A stretch of 64,000 nt of DNA, taken from assembly GCA_021030915.1 (NCBI GenBank), contig JAGEMR010000010.1, forward strand, positions 372,001 to 436,000, in the 5' to 3' direction. The position numbers and the translations under genes were made by a program. How positions within the stretch are numbered: position 1 is the stretch's first letter; every line of letters starts with the position of its first letter. Under the pieces are notes generated by a model, which saw nothing but the letters and a program-made list of their open reading frames with translations, ran no database searches and was not told where the DNA came from. This DNA comes from Astrothelium macrocarpum (Eukaryota > Ascomycota > Dothideomycetes > Trypetheliales > Trypetheliaceae). Of the stretch, positions 31,628 to 43,755 are shown in pieces.

Positions 31628-34184
31628 ATGGGGACGGTGGGCTTTTCACAAGACCTGATCAACCAAGTAAAAGAAATCACCGCAGAGCCCGAACACACAG
31701 TTGTTCGGTATCTCAAGGCATGTCTCATTGAGCTGGGCTTTTGATTTCCTGGATCATGTCACTAATCAATGACCATTTGTTTAGCATTACGACAATGATC
31801 TGGAAAGAGCAGTCGGCGCTATTTTAGACAAAGTAAATTACTGCCAACAGCTTCACAGCTTTCGATCTTTCGATTCAAGCTCAAGCTCGAGCTCAAGCTA
31901 ATGCTTCTTGCTACCTCTAGATTCAGCTTCCAGACGAAAATACCGCACAAAATGCCTGGGATGATTCCGCTTGGGCAGCCGACAATGCTGGTAATGCGCA
32001 AGAAGGAGCACAGCCAGGTATGAGAAATAGTGGCCCGTTGGAGATATTACAGACCATGCTAATCTCTCAATGCTTTTTTTAGCTTTCGGTGATTACCTCC
32101 AACCTAACCCTGCTCCATCTCGACCACCATCTCGTGTCAGTAACAGGAGCAAGCCCGCAAGCACTCGGGACACGAGCCAACATCCTCCTATGAGCCAGGA
32201 AGAATGGGATGTCCAAAGAGCGACCAAGATATCGTTGGGTGAAGATCCTGGTCCTGAAGAACTTCCACAACAGACGGGGATTATCGGCTCGTCAGGCCAG
32301 ACATTTTTCGGTCCCGCAACCAAAGCTCAATATGATGAATCTCAGTGGGCATTGACCACCGTGAATAATACAGAATCTGCGGTGGAGGACGTCGATCATC
32401 CAATAAACCCTCACGAGAGAAAGAGAAACGACGGAGATCCGGCAGCGCTTTCACCAATATCGAGAACAGAAAAAGGCCTCAAACTTGCTCTAATCACAAT
32501 CTTACACAGCATCCCAGCAGCTCGTAACGCGCTTATTTTTGCTGATCATCAGGCAAAAGACCTAGGCCAACTGGATACGTGGTACCAGGGCGATCCAATT
32601 GACCAAGGCGTGGTTATTGAAGGTGTTTCGGGCCTGGGAAAGGATGATTTGTATCTTGCATTTGAGATACAACGACTGATGGCTTTTCTCGACCAGAGCA
32701 AGAGAAAGTACGCCAGACCCAAGCATCTGGTAGACGTACTCGATTCCCGAGAAAGCCAAAAAGGAGAGCATGCCAAGGTGTTGGAACAGTGGCTTAATGT
32801 TGCCGATAAAATCAAGCCGGATATCAAAAGACGTCAGCTGTTCACCACAAGGGTCATCTACAAAACAAAGGACCGCGAAAGTGATTTTGAAGATGATATT
32901 TGCTTTCGGTTGGAACTTTCAGGTCCTGTACAGAATCTATACGACCAGCTAAATGCCGTCCTCTGGCCCTCCGTCGATCGCTATGCATTCATCCGCGAGC
33001 CATCAAATATCATATGCATTGACGTTAGCCAAAAAGACTCTAATCCTTCAATAGATGGCCTATGCTTCACTGTACCCTCTGAAATCTACCTTGATCGGTA
33101 TCTGGAAGAGAACCTAGAAACGATGCTCAAGATACAAAAGGATATTCATCAGCGCGAAAATGCAGTCAAGAAATTGAAAGACCGTCTCGACGTGATTTCT
33201 CATTACAAGCCTGCTTATGGTGACGATGATATACCGGGGACGGATCTCATAAACATGGGGATCTCTGTCCTGAAAGCAGAGCCAGCTCGCAGGAGGAGGG
33301 ATGCTTTGAGGAAAAATGAAATTAACAGCAATTTCGATGCGGCAGACTCGAAGGATGAAAGCACCAAGAAGCAGCTAGAGAACCTTCTGGATTGGCTCAA
33401 GGGGGAAATTGATAGATTGACAAGGAAGATTGAAGAACATGAAATGGGAATTCAGCAAGCAAGAGAGCATGTGATCAAAGAAGACTTGGAGGCGCCACAG
33501 AATCATCACTATACCTTGCGTGGCGTCTGTATCGATGGAACAAAGACCTATTTGCTACGAGCACCTATTCCTGATTCTCTCATCAACATGGAGGTCTCTT
33601 CGGACACTCAAAACGAGTATCAATGGTGGTGCCAGGACTTTTCGTGGTCTTCTACAAAAGATTTGAGCATCACTGTAAGGCCCGTCACTTTCTCTTCAGT
33701 TGAGACACGCCACTAACTCCGACATCCAGAAAGTACCAATCGAGGAAGTCATCAACGATGCATCAAATAATGGAAAAAATGTGCTATTAGTCTACGCAAA
33801 CGAAAAGTCATGCTCAGAAGGAAACATTCCCTTACCATCAGCATTGCACGTAAGTTGATATTATCGACCTGGCACCTTTCTTGAATGGGATTGCTGATAG
33901 ATTACCCCTAGAACTTTGTTGCTCAAGACAACTTCATGTTCGACCAGGAGTTGCAATCATATACCGATCCCGGAATGACGCAGCAGGACTGGAACACCGC
34001 GACTGACACAGAAATGGTTCCAGTATCTGGTCATAATCCAAACACAGGAGAACGAGAGCAGGACGTTGAATACCTCGAAGGGGTTCATGGATCAACGGCG
34101 CCGGGTCATGAACAATCACCTGGCGGAGGAGGAGTTTGGGAACATGTAAAACAAGATTCATTGGGTGCATGGAAGGGAGGCTAA
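31628..34184 (+). CDS. UBA/UIM-type ubiquitin-interacting protein (fungal UIM family)
   Basis: Six exons, 31628-31717, 31785-31832, 31921-32017, 32083-33674, 33730-33849 and 33912-34184, give 739 aa. Intron 1 appears to be GC-AG (AAG|GCATGT...TTTAG), because only that join continues the UBA-like helix bundle SQDLINQVKEITAEPEHTVV-RYLK-HYDNDLERAVGAI. A UIM-like helix (MSQEEWDVQRATKISLG) lies at about 115-131. Then comes a large conserved region beginning YDESQWALTTV with TEKGLKLALITILHSIPAAR, and coiled coils near 430-460 and 530-565. Fungal proteins of this build are annotated as ubiquitin interaction motif proteins and resemble the N-terminal and helical parts of USP25/28-type deubiquitinases. 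I see no catalytic Cys/His boxes, so it is more likely a ubiquitin binder than an enzyme (inference). Confidence 0.82.
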
Positions 34185-34667
34185 GCGCTCGTCGAAAGGC
34201 GATGTGTTTCATTAGTGTAAGAGTATAGACGAGGCAAGACCGACATAGAGGCCGCGGATGGCCATTTGCTTGATGACAAGTTGAGAGGAGGAGCGCCAAT
34301 GTGGGACATTAGGCGGATTATCAGAAAGACACGATATGCATTGACTTGGGGGCCGAAAACTTGATTCTGCTCCTTGATAGAGCTCAGTCTCGATTTGTTC
34401 GACACTGAGAAACCTTACCATACCTATTACCCCCCAAAAACCTCCAGTTTGCTATGGGGTACTAGTCAAGAAATAAAAGTATCATAATCCAAAATAAACT
34501 CTGATCATATTATTTAATTCCTTCGTACCTCCGAAGCTTGTTCACCTAATCCCACGATTCCACCTTGTCCAGAGGTGCCAGGTGACAGCCATACTACCTT
34601 CTACCGTCGATACTTACATGAAGCCCTCAGACACATCATTAGCAAGACAAGTCCCGGTATTTACACA
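34185..34667. other. Intergenic region between convergent genes
   Basis: This is the 3' space of the UIM-protein gene (plus strand) and the GT8 gene (minus strand). Short frames around 34181-34421 are not supported. AT-rich sequence at 34470-34520 may hold polyadenylation signals. Confidence 0.45.
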
Positions 34668-35828
34668 TCACACTGATCGAGAAGTAGCATTTGCAGCTCC
34701 ACTTCCAATCATCTTCATCTCCTCACTTTCAATCCCATCATCTTGGGCAATAAATTGATCAACAATTTGCAAAACCTCCTGACTGGACTCACCCAATGTC
34801 CGTCTTTCATTCTGCCAGCGCTCGAACGATGCCCACCACAGAGCATGAGTAAAGCCATCTTTGCGTGTATAGCCAGCCACGCAGTCTTTACTAACTTTCT
34901 TCGCCCATGGTTTGTCTACGATGTAATGCAGACATATCACTTCTTCGTCCCTCCAAAGATCCGCATGAAAGTTGCGTGCGGTTTTGAAGGCGTTATATTG
35001 CCATGGGAGTGGCAGCCAGCGATGTTGAAAAAAATGTCGGAGAAAGTCTTGATCGGGGAACAGAAAAGTTGAAAGGAGTGAACTGTTGTTGAAGAACTCA
35101 AGTATTCGGTCCCACAAATGTTTGCTGGGTCGAAAGAGGAATGTTCCACTGTTAAAGTGCCGTATCTTTTGAGCATCTTCTACAGCTACCAGCTCTGGAG
35201 ACATGGGCACCTCTTCTGTAGATCCTCGAAGGAATCGTCGCATTTGTTTGTCAGCTGCGAATGGATGTGCAAGAACTGTTAGCGGACAATTACTGGGTTT
35301 GCAATGAGACGGAGCTCGTAATGAGCCACCGATATTGCAAATGCAATCACGGGATGCCGCGATCCAGTCATCCCCTGGCAATGCCGCATGAAATATGGAG
35401 TCCATGTTTTGGCAGATCATCATGTCAGCATCAAGACAACATATCATGTCGAGGGACCTGTGATTACGTCCATATCGATTCTGTGTAGCTTCGAGGGAGT
35501 TTTGATCGGAAGGTATCTGGTTGATGCTAAACACTCGGAGCTTCGTCCAAGTGTCTTCGAATCGCTCGACAAGACCAGGACATGGATTGCATTGCTGTGG
35601 AATGAGGAGATCTACCTCGTAGAGGAGCAGATTCAGGCGTTCGGCTTCCAGTTCGAGTGTGCGTAAAGCCAAACGAGCAAGCGAAGCAGTGTAAAGTACT
35701 ATCAGAGGATATTTTGAGCCATGTTCTCGTAGGGTATGAGCCAGTACAATAACACCAGGTAAGTAACTAGATCGTGTTATCAGTGTTGCGTACGCAAAGT
35801 TCGAACTGTTCTGATTGAATGAGTCCAT
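34668..35828 (-). CDS. GT8-family glycosyltransferase (glycogenin/galactinol synthase-like)
   Basis: A single exon encodes 386 aa from the ATG at 35828. That start is preferred over an in-frame upstream start because the GT8 fold begins with NFAYATLITRSSYLPGVIVL. The sequence continues with ALRTLELEAERLNLLL and KLRVFSINQ, then the metal-binding DxD as LDADMM at 132-137 (Asp133, Asp135) and QNMDSIF. HFNSGTFLFRPSK matches the family FNSGVMVINPS block, and FPDQDFLRHFFQHRWLPLPW and CLHYIVDKPW complete it. GT8 enzymes transfer sugar from UDP-sugar with retention; the acceptor is unknown here. About 20 polar residues (IPSDQNSLEATQNRYGRNHR) are inserted just before the DxD strand; I found no splice sites that would remove them in phase. 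Confidence 0.85.
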   Translation of the reverse strand: MDSFNQNSSNFAYATLITRSSYLPGVIVLAHTLREHGSKYPLIVLYTASLARLALRTLELEAERLNLLLYEVDLLIPQQCNPCPGLVERFEDTWTKLRVFSINQIPSDQNSLEATQNRYGRNHRSLDMICCLDADMMICQNMDSIFHAALPGDDWIAASRDCICNIGGSLRAPSHCKPSNCPLTVLAHPFAADKQMRRFLRGSTEEVPMSPELVAVEDAQKIRHFNSGTFLFRPSKHLWDRILEFFNNSSLLSTFLFPDQDFLRHFFQHRWLPLPWQYNAFKTARNFHADLWRDEEVICLHYIVDKPWAKKVSKDCVAGYTRKDGFTHALWWASFERWQNERRTLGESSQEVLQIVDQFIAQDDGIESEEMKMIGSGAANATSRSV

Positions 35829-37251
35829 GACTGAGAGTTGACGAGGAGAAAGGTAGAGATTGTGAAGTAAGATGTGGGCAAGGTCCGAGAAGTAGATATT
35901 GATATAATAATGGGGAATTGTTAGCAAACATGGCCCAATCCATGTGACCCAAGCAACTCCCAATTCTGTTTGCTAAATTTGTAACTCAACCAAGGCATAG
36001 TATGTAGCTGGGTAATTGATAACTTCATTCACTGTGGCTGGGTGATACAGAGTGATGTCGTGGCACAAACTAACAGTGTTGCTAGCACTTTAAATTCTTG
36101 CGGAAACGCACATCCAATGGCGAGACTTCAGATTGGAATACCATACGTTACTATGTAAATGGAAGAGAGCTACCTTGATAGTCTTTCGGTGATCTTTTGG
36201 CACCGTTGCAGTGCATTTTGGCCATTCTTGATGCGACTGCTTATCGAACGTTCTTTTTCCTGATCAGACTCGGACAAGACCGGGTCGAAAGAGTCAATGG
36301 CCAAGTCAGGAAGAGAGCACAGAAAATCACGACCAAACAGTCATGTGTCACCCGAGGGTTGTCGTACCCTTCTATCTGGCAAAAATCCTCAAACTTGTGG
36401 TCTTGGAGACGAAATACATTCGAAACCAGAGACGTCCAATACTTCTGTATTTACTGACGGAAATCGATACAGATTCGAGGAATAGACAATTCTTCCAGAA
36501 TTTCGAGGTCGAGTGTTGGATGACGATTGATCGAGCTTTGAGCTGTGGATGCATTTTCGCTCCCAAGAGCTCCACTCACAAGCCGAAGACACGTATCTGA
36601 AGACTATAGTTTCGAATTGAATCATAAGCATGAAATCGAAGCAAAGTACTGAATGTTACGCTCATGAGCAGTCTCGAGTCTAATTAAATCAAGACGGTCG
36701 TTGAAAAGGCGCAATTAGCGAGATGCACGGAGCAGAGAACGAACTCGAAACTTGAAACGCTGGCTCAAAGTCATTAGCTCAGTCGGTAACGGCCATAGTG
36801 GATTTTGCGTTCCGTCTGGAAAATCCTCAACCACGACAAACCATGATCACATTTTGTATCCGCACTCCCAATCGAAAGGACAGGTTTTGTATTATCCATC
36901 TCTCTACTTTTTCCTTTTTCTTTCCTTCCTATAATGGGCGGATCATGTGCTCCGCGTCACGAAAACTTTCCGAACTGGGATTCAATTTCTCCGCGTCCAT
37001 CTCGTCTAATTTTCTAGGCAAATAACATTGTTTCAGTCTTTCGATGCTGTATCCCAGCCATTTAGCCTCCAATATGCCGAATTTTTCAATAGGTATAACC
37101 CTAGTTAGTCCTCTGGCTTTCCTCATATTCGCTTATTTCTGCGCTGTGCTTCCACTTCTTCCTTCAAATTGGTCGGCCAAAACAGAACAACTCCCTCAAC
37201 TATTCCCATTTCCTGGGCGATCAACCTATAAATAATTCGCGTTCATCGGCC
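35829..37251. other. 1.4-kb intergenic region
   Basis: No gene is supported; frames of 60-87 codons overlap on several strands without similarity. It contains the promoters of the GT8 gene (left) and the GH53 gene (right). A CT-rich block at 36895-36930 is the only notable composition feature. A D-arm-like stretch near 36773 is not a tRNA. Confidence 0.45.
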
Positions 37252-38382
37252 ATGTTCTTATGTTCTCAAAATAAGTCTTGCGCATTACTCTGGCTTGCGG
37301 TTATTGGACATGCAGCAGGAGCCATCTTAAAAGGCCATGACCTATCTTCGGTGGCGCAAATGGAAAACAGTGAAGGCGCAACTTGGTTAACAACTTCGGG
37401 TAGCCAATCGACTATTGAGGATATCTTGGGCGATGGCGGAATGGATAGTGTGCGATTGAGGTACTCATCAAGTAAAGCGCCATGCCACCTCTCCAGCTAA
37501 ATCCATCCGTGTAGGCTTTGGACTGCGGAAGAGTATGGCTTAGACTACACCTTAAGCCTCGCCCAGCGTTTCAACAAACAAGGCTACAAGATTTATCTTG
37601 ACATGCACTTTTCTGATACCTGGGCCGACCCGAGCCATCAAGCAATTCCATCTGCCTGGCCCAGCTCTTCTGTCAGTAGCCTAGCAAGCACACTCCGCAC
37701 CTATGTCAGCTCAACCCTCCAATCATTTCATGCCGGTGGCGTCGAGCTTGAAATCCTTGCCCTTGGCAACGAAATCATCAGTGGCATGTTGTTCCCACTG
37801 GGTGAGATTTCTGGAAATGATTTCACCAATTTCGCTACTCTCTGGGCCGCTGCTCGTGCAGGTGTTAATGATGCCGTCGCTGCTGGTGTAACAAAACCCA
37901 ATGTCATGATCCATCTCAACAATGGCTGGGACGAAGCCACATTGACCTCATGGTTCAAAAACCTTTTTGCGACTGGCACGGTTACAACATCGGATGTTGA
38001 CGTCTTTGGGTTCTCCTTCTATCCCTTTTACGGCACAGAGGCAACCATTTCAAACCTGCAATCTTCGCTTGAGAGCCTTGCCAGCACATACGACAAACCC
38101 ATGTATATTGCCGAAACAGATTGGCCCAATTCGTGCAGTGGTGTCGATTTGAGTGAGGGTTATCCTGTAAGTGCAGCTGGTCAGACAGAATGGATGCAAG
38201 AGATTATCACGACTGTAGAAGGAGTAAAAAATGGGGCAGGAATCTTCTATTGGGAACCCGGTTTCATCAACGATACAAGCTTGGGTAGCTCTTGCACATC
38301 TGCCATCTTGTTTGATGTCAATTGGAATGACTGGCCACATACGCAAGCTACGGCGCTTTCCTCAGTCAACATATATGAGTGA
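37252..38382 (+). CDS. GH53 arabinogalactan endo-beta-1,4-galactanase
   Basis: Two exons, 37252-37460 and 37515-38382 (54-bp intron, phase 2), give 358 aa. The join restores VRLRLWTAEEYGLDYTLSLA. A signal peptide (CALLWLAVIGHAAGA) precedes the mature start at ILKGHDLSS. Hallmarks of family 53 are present: DMHFSDTWADP at 99-109, acid/base Glu156 in LALGNEIISGML, FSFYPFYG near 227-234, nucleophile Glu270 in YIAETDWP, and FYWEPGFI near the C-terminus. The enzyme is secreted and cuts beta-1,4-galactan side chains of pectin, which fits a plant-associated or saprotrophic life. Length is typical. There is no neighbouring pectin gene, so it is not part of a visible cluster. Confidence 0.95.
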
Positions 38383-39520
38383 TTGTGTACTTGACGCTGT
38401 GATGGACCGCATCGGCGTTCGTTTCGTGTAAATATTTATTAAAGGTTGGAGAGACTCAGCTTTCAGCATCCAAATTTCCATTTTTTACAAAGGCTCTCAG
38501 AGTGATAATAAGCCAATTCAGAATTCTGCACGTGATGGAAAAGAAAGTTTTCAGCTTCGTATGAGTGTTGCAATACTTTCTGTGTGACCAAATAAATGAC
38601 CGCAACCGGCTGTTTTAGTATGAGAAAGGAAACTCTCCAAGGACAATCCAATATTACGAAAATAATAGCGTCTATTCCGGAGGCGAAGACAAGCTAAGCT
38701 CATCTAGAGAGCGCAGCCACAGATATTCTTGGGGTCCACTTGCTTCGTAGTATCATGAATAGCCAACCATTCTCACAAAGGAGGAAAATTGAATAACCAC
38801 ACAAGTGTTCTCGAGTTCAAGACTTCCAGGCAAACGAACCGTTCCGGAGCTAAGATCAGGCGACCAGAATATTGGTCATGCACCCTAGAGAGGTTCCGCA
38901 GTTAGGGCTAGTAGGGTTTCATCAGGGCTCTTCTAATTGATCGAAGCACTACAATCGAGTTGAAACAAGCCCGCTGATGAAGCCACGAGATGCTCTTCGA
39001 TGTTGTAACAGCGTAGATGTATCTGATGGGAAGCTTTTGCCGATGACAAGTCCCTTTAGTGGTCTTTTGCAGGTTTGTTTTGATCTGAGAATCCTGGCGT
39101 TCGTGATCCTGATGGATGTAGAGGGAAAAGGGGCACGGGATAAGCTGGGATGCGACATGTTCGAAAAACAGGCGCGCTTTACGTCATCTTGGCTTCTTTA
39201 CCCAGACTGTCGCTAGCAAACCAAGACGCGTGTGTAAAGACTCACGCCGTACGCTCTCCTGGAGACATGGACGCTTTTCATCCCACCTAGCAAGCATCTT
39301 TGCAATCTTTGTCAGCCATATTCGCGCCCGTAAGCCTTTCTTCTCGTCGCAAAGGGACGCGCGGACAGCCAATAATTGATCATGCAGTATGCGGCTACAC
39401 GCCAACATCAAACATTTCCATAATATGGCCCTTCATACCCGCACATGAAGCTATTGTCCGGATCTCTCTGCACACAGGCCGACTCGCCATGAGCGACTAT
39501 GCGCTACTAAAAGATAAAAA
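38383..39520. other. 1.1-kb intergenic region
   Basis: No gene, repeat or RNA is recognised. Frames of 60-83 codons are random-looking. The SMP3 promoter lies at the right edge. Confidence 0.45.
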
Positions 39521-41213
39521 ATGTGGAGGCGTGCATACTTGTTATTGGTAGCCGTGCGGCTGTATTTCGCTCTATCTCCGAGCTATCTTCATCCAGATGA
39601 AAACTTTCAGGGACCTGAAATCATCGCAAGTGAGTACCGGCAAAGCCAAACATCAATTATGAGACTAATGAAGTATTCAAGATCGCGTCTTTAATTACCC
39701 CTCCTCTCCGACATGGGAATTCACGGGCAGCAATCCTGTTCGAAGTGTCTTTCCTCTGTGGCTCGTCTTCGGTATACCTATGAACGTTCTACGCTGGCTC
39801 TGGCAAGGCTTCCGTCGCGATGATCCTCCTCCATGGTTGATATTCTACATGCTTCGCGGTGTCATGGTCACCCTGAGTCTTGTGTTGGAAGATTGGGCTC
39901 TACATGAGTTATTGCCGGTAAAGAAACAACGCCGCCTTGCCATCATATTAGTCGCATCGAGTTATGTGACTTGGACTTGGCAAACCCATACCTTTTCAAA
40001 CTCTGTCGAAACTCTTCTAGTATTATGGTACATGGTGCTTGTGGACCGAATGACAGGAGAAACTCGTGGTTCTCCACCAAATCACCCAAAACTCGCGTCT
40101 CCAGCCATTCTCGCTTTTTTACTTGTTCTTGGCATCTTCAATCGTATTACATTTCCAGCATTTATTTTGTACCCTTCTTTGCAATTGATACCCCATTTTC
40201 AGTACAGGTAGGTGCATCACGTATCTGTTCTTGATAGTCACCATACTAATGCCAAATCCAGACCTTCCTCGTTCTTATTGATAATCATCGTTAGCGTTCT
40301 AACTGCCTGTTTTGCCATCGCCGTCGACACCAACTTCTACCAAACAACGTCATTTAGCCTCCACACCTTGTTCAGGAACCCTACAATCACTCCAATAAAT
40401 AATCTGCTATATAATACTAAAACTTCGAATTTAGCCGAGCATGGTCTTCATCCACTGTACCAACACTTTCTCGTCAACCTTCCTCAACTCCTTGGCCCAG
40501 CGTTTCCAGTCCTCCTTTTCTCTGCTCGATATGGCAAACGCTTATACTCCGCTCTTACGGGTTGTGCTATTCTATCGCTGTTTCCACATCAGGAAGCACG
40601 ATTCCTTCTACCAGCCGTTCCCCTGTTCCTCTCCAGTATTCGACTTCCCAAAAGGCTACCACAAACTTGGATGGCAATTTGGATGGCATTCAACATATTG
40701 CTAGGTCTCATAATGGGTATTTTCCACCAGGGTGGTGTTATCCCCGCTCAGATGCATATTGGTTCAAACGATGGCGTCGGTGGCTTCGAAAATGTTCAAA
40801 CTGTTATATGGTGGGAAACGTATCCCCCTCCAACTTGGCTTCTTGGTCATCGCGGTTTTGACCCCACCAAGATTGAAATCGTGGATTTGATGGGCGCAGC
40901 AAGGCAGACTGCTGCTGACACAATCTTTAAGAGTGCCGTTTGTGATGACCAAGGCGACACACGACAAGCTCAGATTGCTAGAACGCTGGTGGTAGCACCA
41001 CGGTCTGCTCATGCTCCGGTGTTAGCTCAAGAAAACAATGCGAAATCAGAGTCGACCAGCAAACTTGTAGAGTTGAGAGAGGTATGGACATACAGTCGTC
41101 ATTTAAGTCTGGACAATATGGATTGGGCAGAGGATGGAGTATGGGGCACTCTTACCAAATTAGTAACACAGCGGGGCATTAGCATATACCAAGCGTCTGC
41201 AATCTGCGGTTAG
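39521..41213 (+). CDS. smp3: SMP3 / PIG-Z GPI mannosyltransferase 4
   Basis: Three exons, 39521-39629, 39682-40207 and 40262-41213, give 528 aa. The start MWRRAYLLLVAVRLYFALSP and the luminal-loop HPDENFQGPE (residues 24-33, acidic pair 26-27) are diagnostic of GT22 mannosyltransferases. The first join restores EIIA-NRVFNYPSSPTWEF. Further family blocks are NPVRSVFPLW, TWTWQTHTFSNSVETLLVLW, NRITFPAFILYPSLQL, the HGLHPLYQHFLVNLPQLLGP loop and PHQEARFLLPAVPLFL. The protein is a multi-pass ER membrane enzyme that adds the fourth, side-branch mannose to GPI precursors, required in yeasts for GPI anchoring. Length and motifs are complete. Confidence 0.95.
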
Positions 41214-41809
41214 GCCATTAATAATGTTTGAATAGTTCAAGTCCTCAAATTTGATAATTTGTTTAATTCCAAATCATGCGAGTCAATGACCTGAAGCCAA
41301 AATGAATATGTGCGAGGCATGTCGTAGATTGCAGGAATTCGAACAAGCTAGATGCATCTAGTGAGACATCAAGCTTTCAGTAGTAATGAGACCTTTTTTT
41401 AAGCAGTAATATTGAAAATCAAGCTGCTCATCGTGAAAGACCTTCTCCGATGCTGTCAAGCTTGATCCCGGTTGGCGGCGGAAGCAAAGATAAACTTGCG
41501 GCCAAGAATGCCAAGAACATTCCAAACACCCTCCTTTCACCACTTTTCTTGCTGTGCATGCATCGAAGCTCTGATTAGGTCAATCACTCTATGCTCTACT
41601 CTTTGCTTGTCCTCTCACATAGATCTCGACCTGTGGTAATGATCAGTTAGTCTTGAAGACTAGTTGGCGCATGGTACAAGGCATGCATGTCACAACCTCT
41701 AATGAAATATATTGAACACCGGAGACACACCTCCCTTTCTGGTGGATTGGGATTTCTTGGTGCTTGGATGTTTTCTTCAAGACTTTTAAAGGGTTAAAAG
41801 CTATTGAAA
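41214..41809. other. Intergenic region
   Basis: The 596 bp between SMP3 and the PAF-acetylhydrolase-like gene hold no supported gene or repeat. Confidence 0.5.
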
Positions 41810-43452
41810 ATGCCGCTTCTATCAAAATCGCTTCCACACTACTCGGGGAACTTTGAAGTGGGTGCCATTGATGTCGAGATACCGGTCGAAAGTAAAAGAA
41901 ACATTGGTAGGGCGGTCTTCAAGCGCAATGGCGAGCCAGCTTTAAAGGTTCGTCCTGGGAATACCCAAAAAGTCTTTTACGAAATGAAAGAGCCAAACAT
42001 CTTATTTATAAATCGAATCTCCAGCTCGAAACCGTGCTCTTCACCCTTTATTATCCTTCAGACAAGATCCGCCCCATACCTCATAGACGCAGACAGCATT
42101 ATTGGGTTCCTCGTCCAATCTCTCTTGTAGCTGCTGGCTACGCTCACTTTGCCCAAATTGGTTATACGCTATTCAAATGGATATTCACAGCCATATTTTG
42201 GCTCCTGGCAGCATCCATCAAGATTCCCGCCATCATCGACGCTCCAGTCCTAGGCTCAAGACGGCTCAAAGATTCAGCCATCAACGTGTCCGATGACATG
42301 CACCAGCGTTCTTCATTAGATAAATTTGCGGTGCTCATCTTTTCCCACGGTATGGCAGGCATGCGTACGAGCTATTCACAATATTGTGGCGAGCTTGCCA
42401 GCCGCGGATACGTCATTGCAGCAATCGAGCATCGAGACGGGAGTGGGCCTGGGACAGTAATCAAGAAACACGGGATGCGGGATCGTCGACTCTTGAACAT
42501 CTCATACAATGAAGTAAAGTAAGCCACAAGCCTTGCATCTGATTGAATTGTTTCTAACATGCAGAAATGGAGAGCCGCAAATAGTGAACAATATTCTCGG
42601 GATGACCTGATGACCGACATGAAAGCTTTTCGCTGTGCTGAGGTAGAAGAGACTGTACACACCTTACAGAAACTCCAGGCTGGCCATGGTACCTCAATCT
42701 TTCGCTCAAACTCTCGGGACGAAGGCAATGTTAGTCTTCCTGATTTCCAGAACCGGCTCGATCTCTCCAATTTCGTCATCATCGGCCATTCTGCCGGTGC
42801 CACACTAGCCATGCAGACACTCTCTCCTTCTCCAAATCCAAAGCTACCATTCAAAGGTGCCATCATCTTGGACCCCGGAAAACGTAGCGGTAAACTCAAC
42901 GAAGACATCAAAGTTCCAACACTTATTGCCAACTCTGGATCCTGGAGTCGAGAAATCGGTCATTTTAATCATGTCAAGAACATTACTCAGAAGCTTGCAC
43001 ACAGTTCGATGGGCCAACAAGCATGGTTTCTCACACTTTTAGATACCGCGCACCCCTCTGTAACGGATGCACCGCTTATCCAGCCTTGGCTGCTAAACTT
43101 TGCAACAGGGGCTACCCTGGATGTACAGGTCGCCATGAAAGCTTACGTGGACCTTTCTGACGACTTCATCCGGTTCGTGGTTTCTGCAGGCAAGGAAAGA
43201 CGGGGGGTATTGAGACAAGAGGCGAACGATCCTGAGGGGGAAATTGTGAGAGGACAACGACAGACTGAAAAGGATCTAACGGATCCAGATGAGCTAGAGA
43301 GAATCCGAGTCGAACTACCCAATCCTGATGAATTGAGACACAGGAGTGAGAACTTAAAGAAAGCTGGTGGGAAGGGATCAAAAGAGGCACGGTGGGCGGT
43401 ACATGTGACTCCTCCAATAACGCCAGCGGATGTGTCGAGTAGCGGTGCCTAA
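41810..43452 (+). CDS. Platelet-activating factor acetylhydrolase (isoform II)-like lipase
   Basis: Three exons are modelled as 41810-41947, 42025-42513 and 42565-43452, giving 504 aa. The second intron is ambiguous: donor GTAAAG at 42514 with acceptor GCAG at 42564 keeps phase, as does donor GTAAGC at 42519 with an acceptor ending at 42572. Family features are clear. They are the opening SLPHYSGNFEVGAIDVEIPV, TLYYPSD, the oxyanion segment LIFSHGMAGMRTSYSQYC and the nucleophile elbow GHSAGA with Ser285 (usually GHSFGA). AIILDPG supplies the acidic region, and a His lies in LLDTAHPSVTDAPL. A hydrophobic patch at about 80-100 could anchor it to membranes. Such enzymes remove short or oxidised acyl chains from phospholipids. 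It is convergent with SAC3, 300 bp away. Confidence 0.88.
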
Positions 43453-43755
43453 AGCTTTCAATGATACCTATATCATTTGGTCAATAAATGTAAACAGACA
43501 CGAGTGCATACAAGGAGTTGAGCATCGTCCAGGGTCGCTGCGCGTTTTTACCATTAGCAGAGACAATGCAGAGTCTCTCAATGATGACATCTCGCCTATA
43601 GTTCGCAGCTAAAGCGCCGAGGCAAAATTGTTCGATTCCAGTTTTAGTTACAGCAAATGAAGCAAGTCAACAAGACAGTGTTTTGCTTCAGAATATCGCC
43701 GTCGGTGCAGTATTCCTCTTAACTTCTACATGAACAGAGTAAAAAGAAAATGGTA
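43453..43755. other. Short convergent intergenic region
   Basis: This 303-bp space between the PAF-acetylhydrolase-like gene and SAC3 holds the two 3' untranslated regions. A 60-codon frame here is not supported. Confidence 0.5.

Noticed and set aside
36770..36850. tRNA-like D-arm (TAGCTCAGTCGGTAA)
   Set aside because: No T-arm, no matching acceptor stem and no proper anticodon arm follow.
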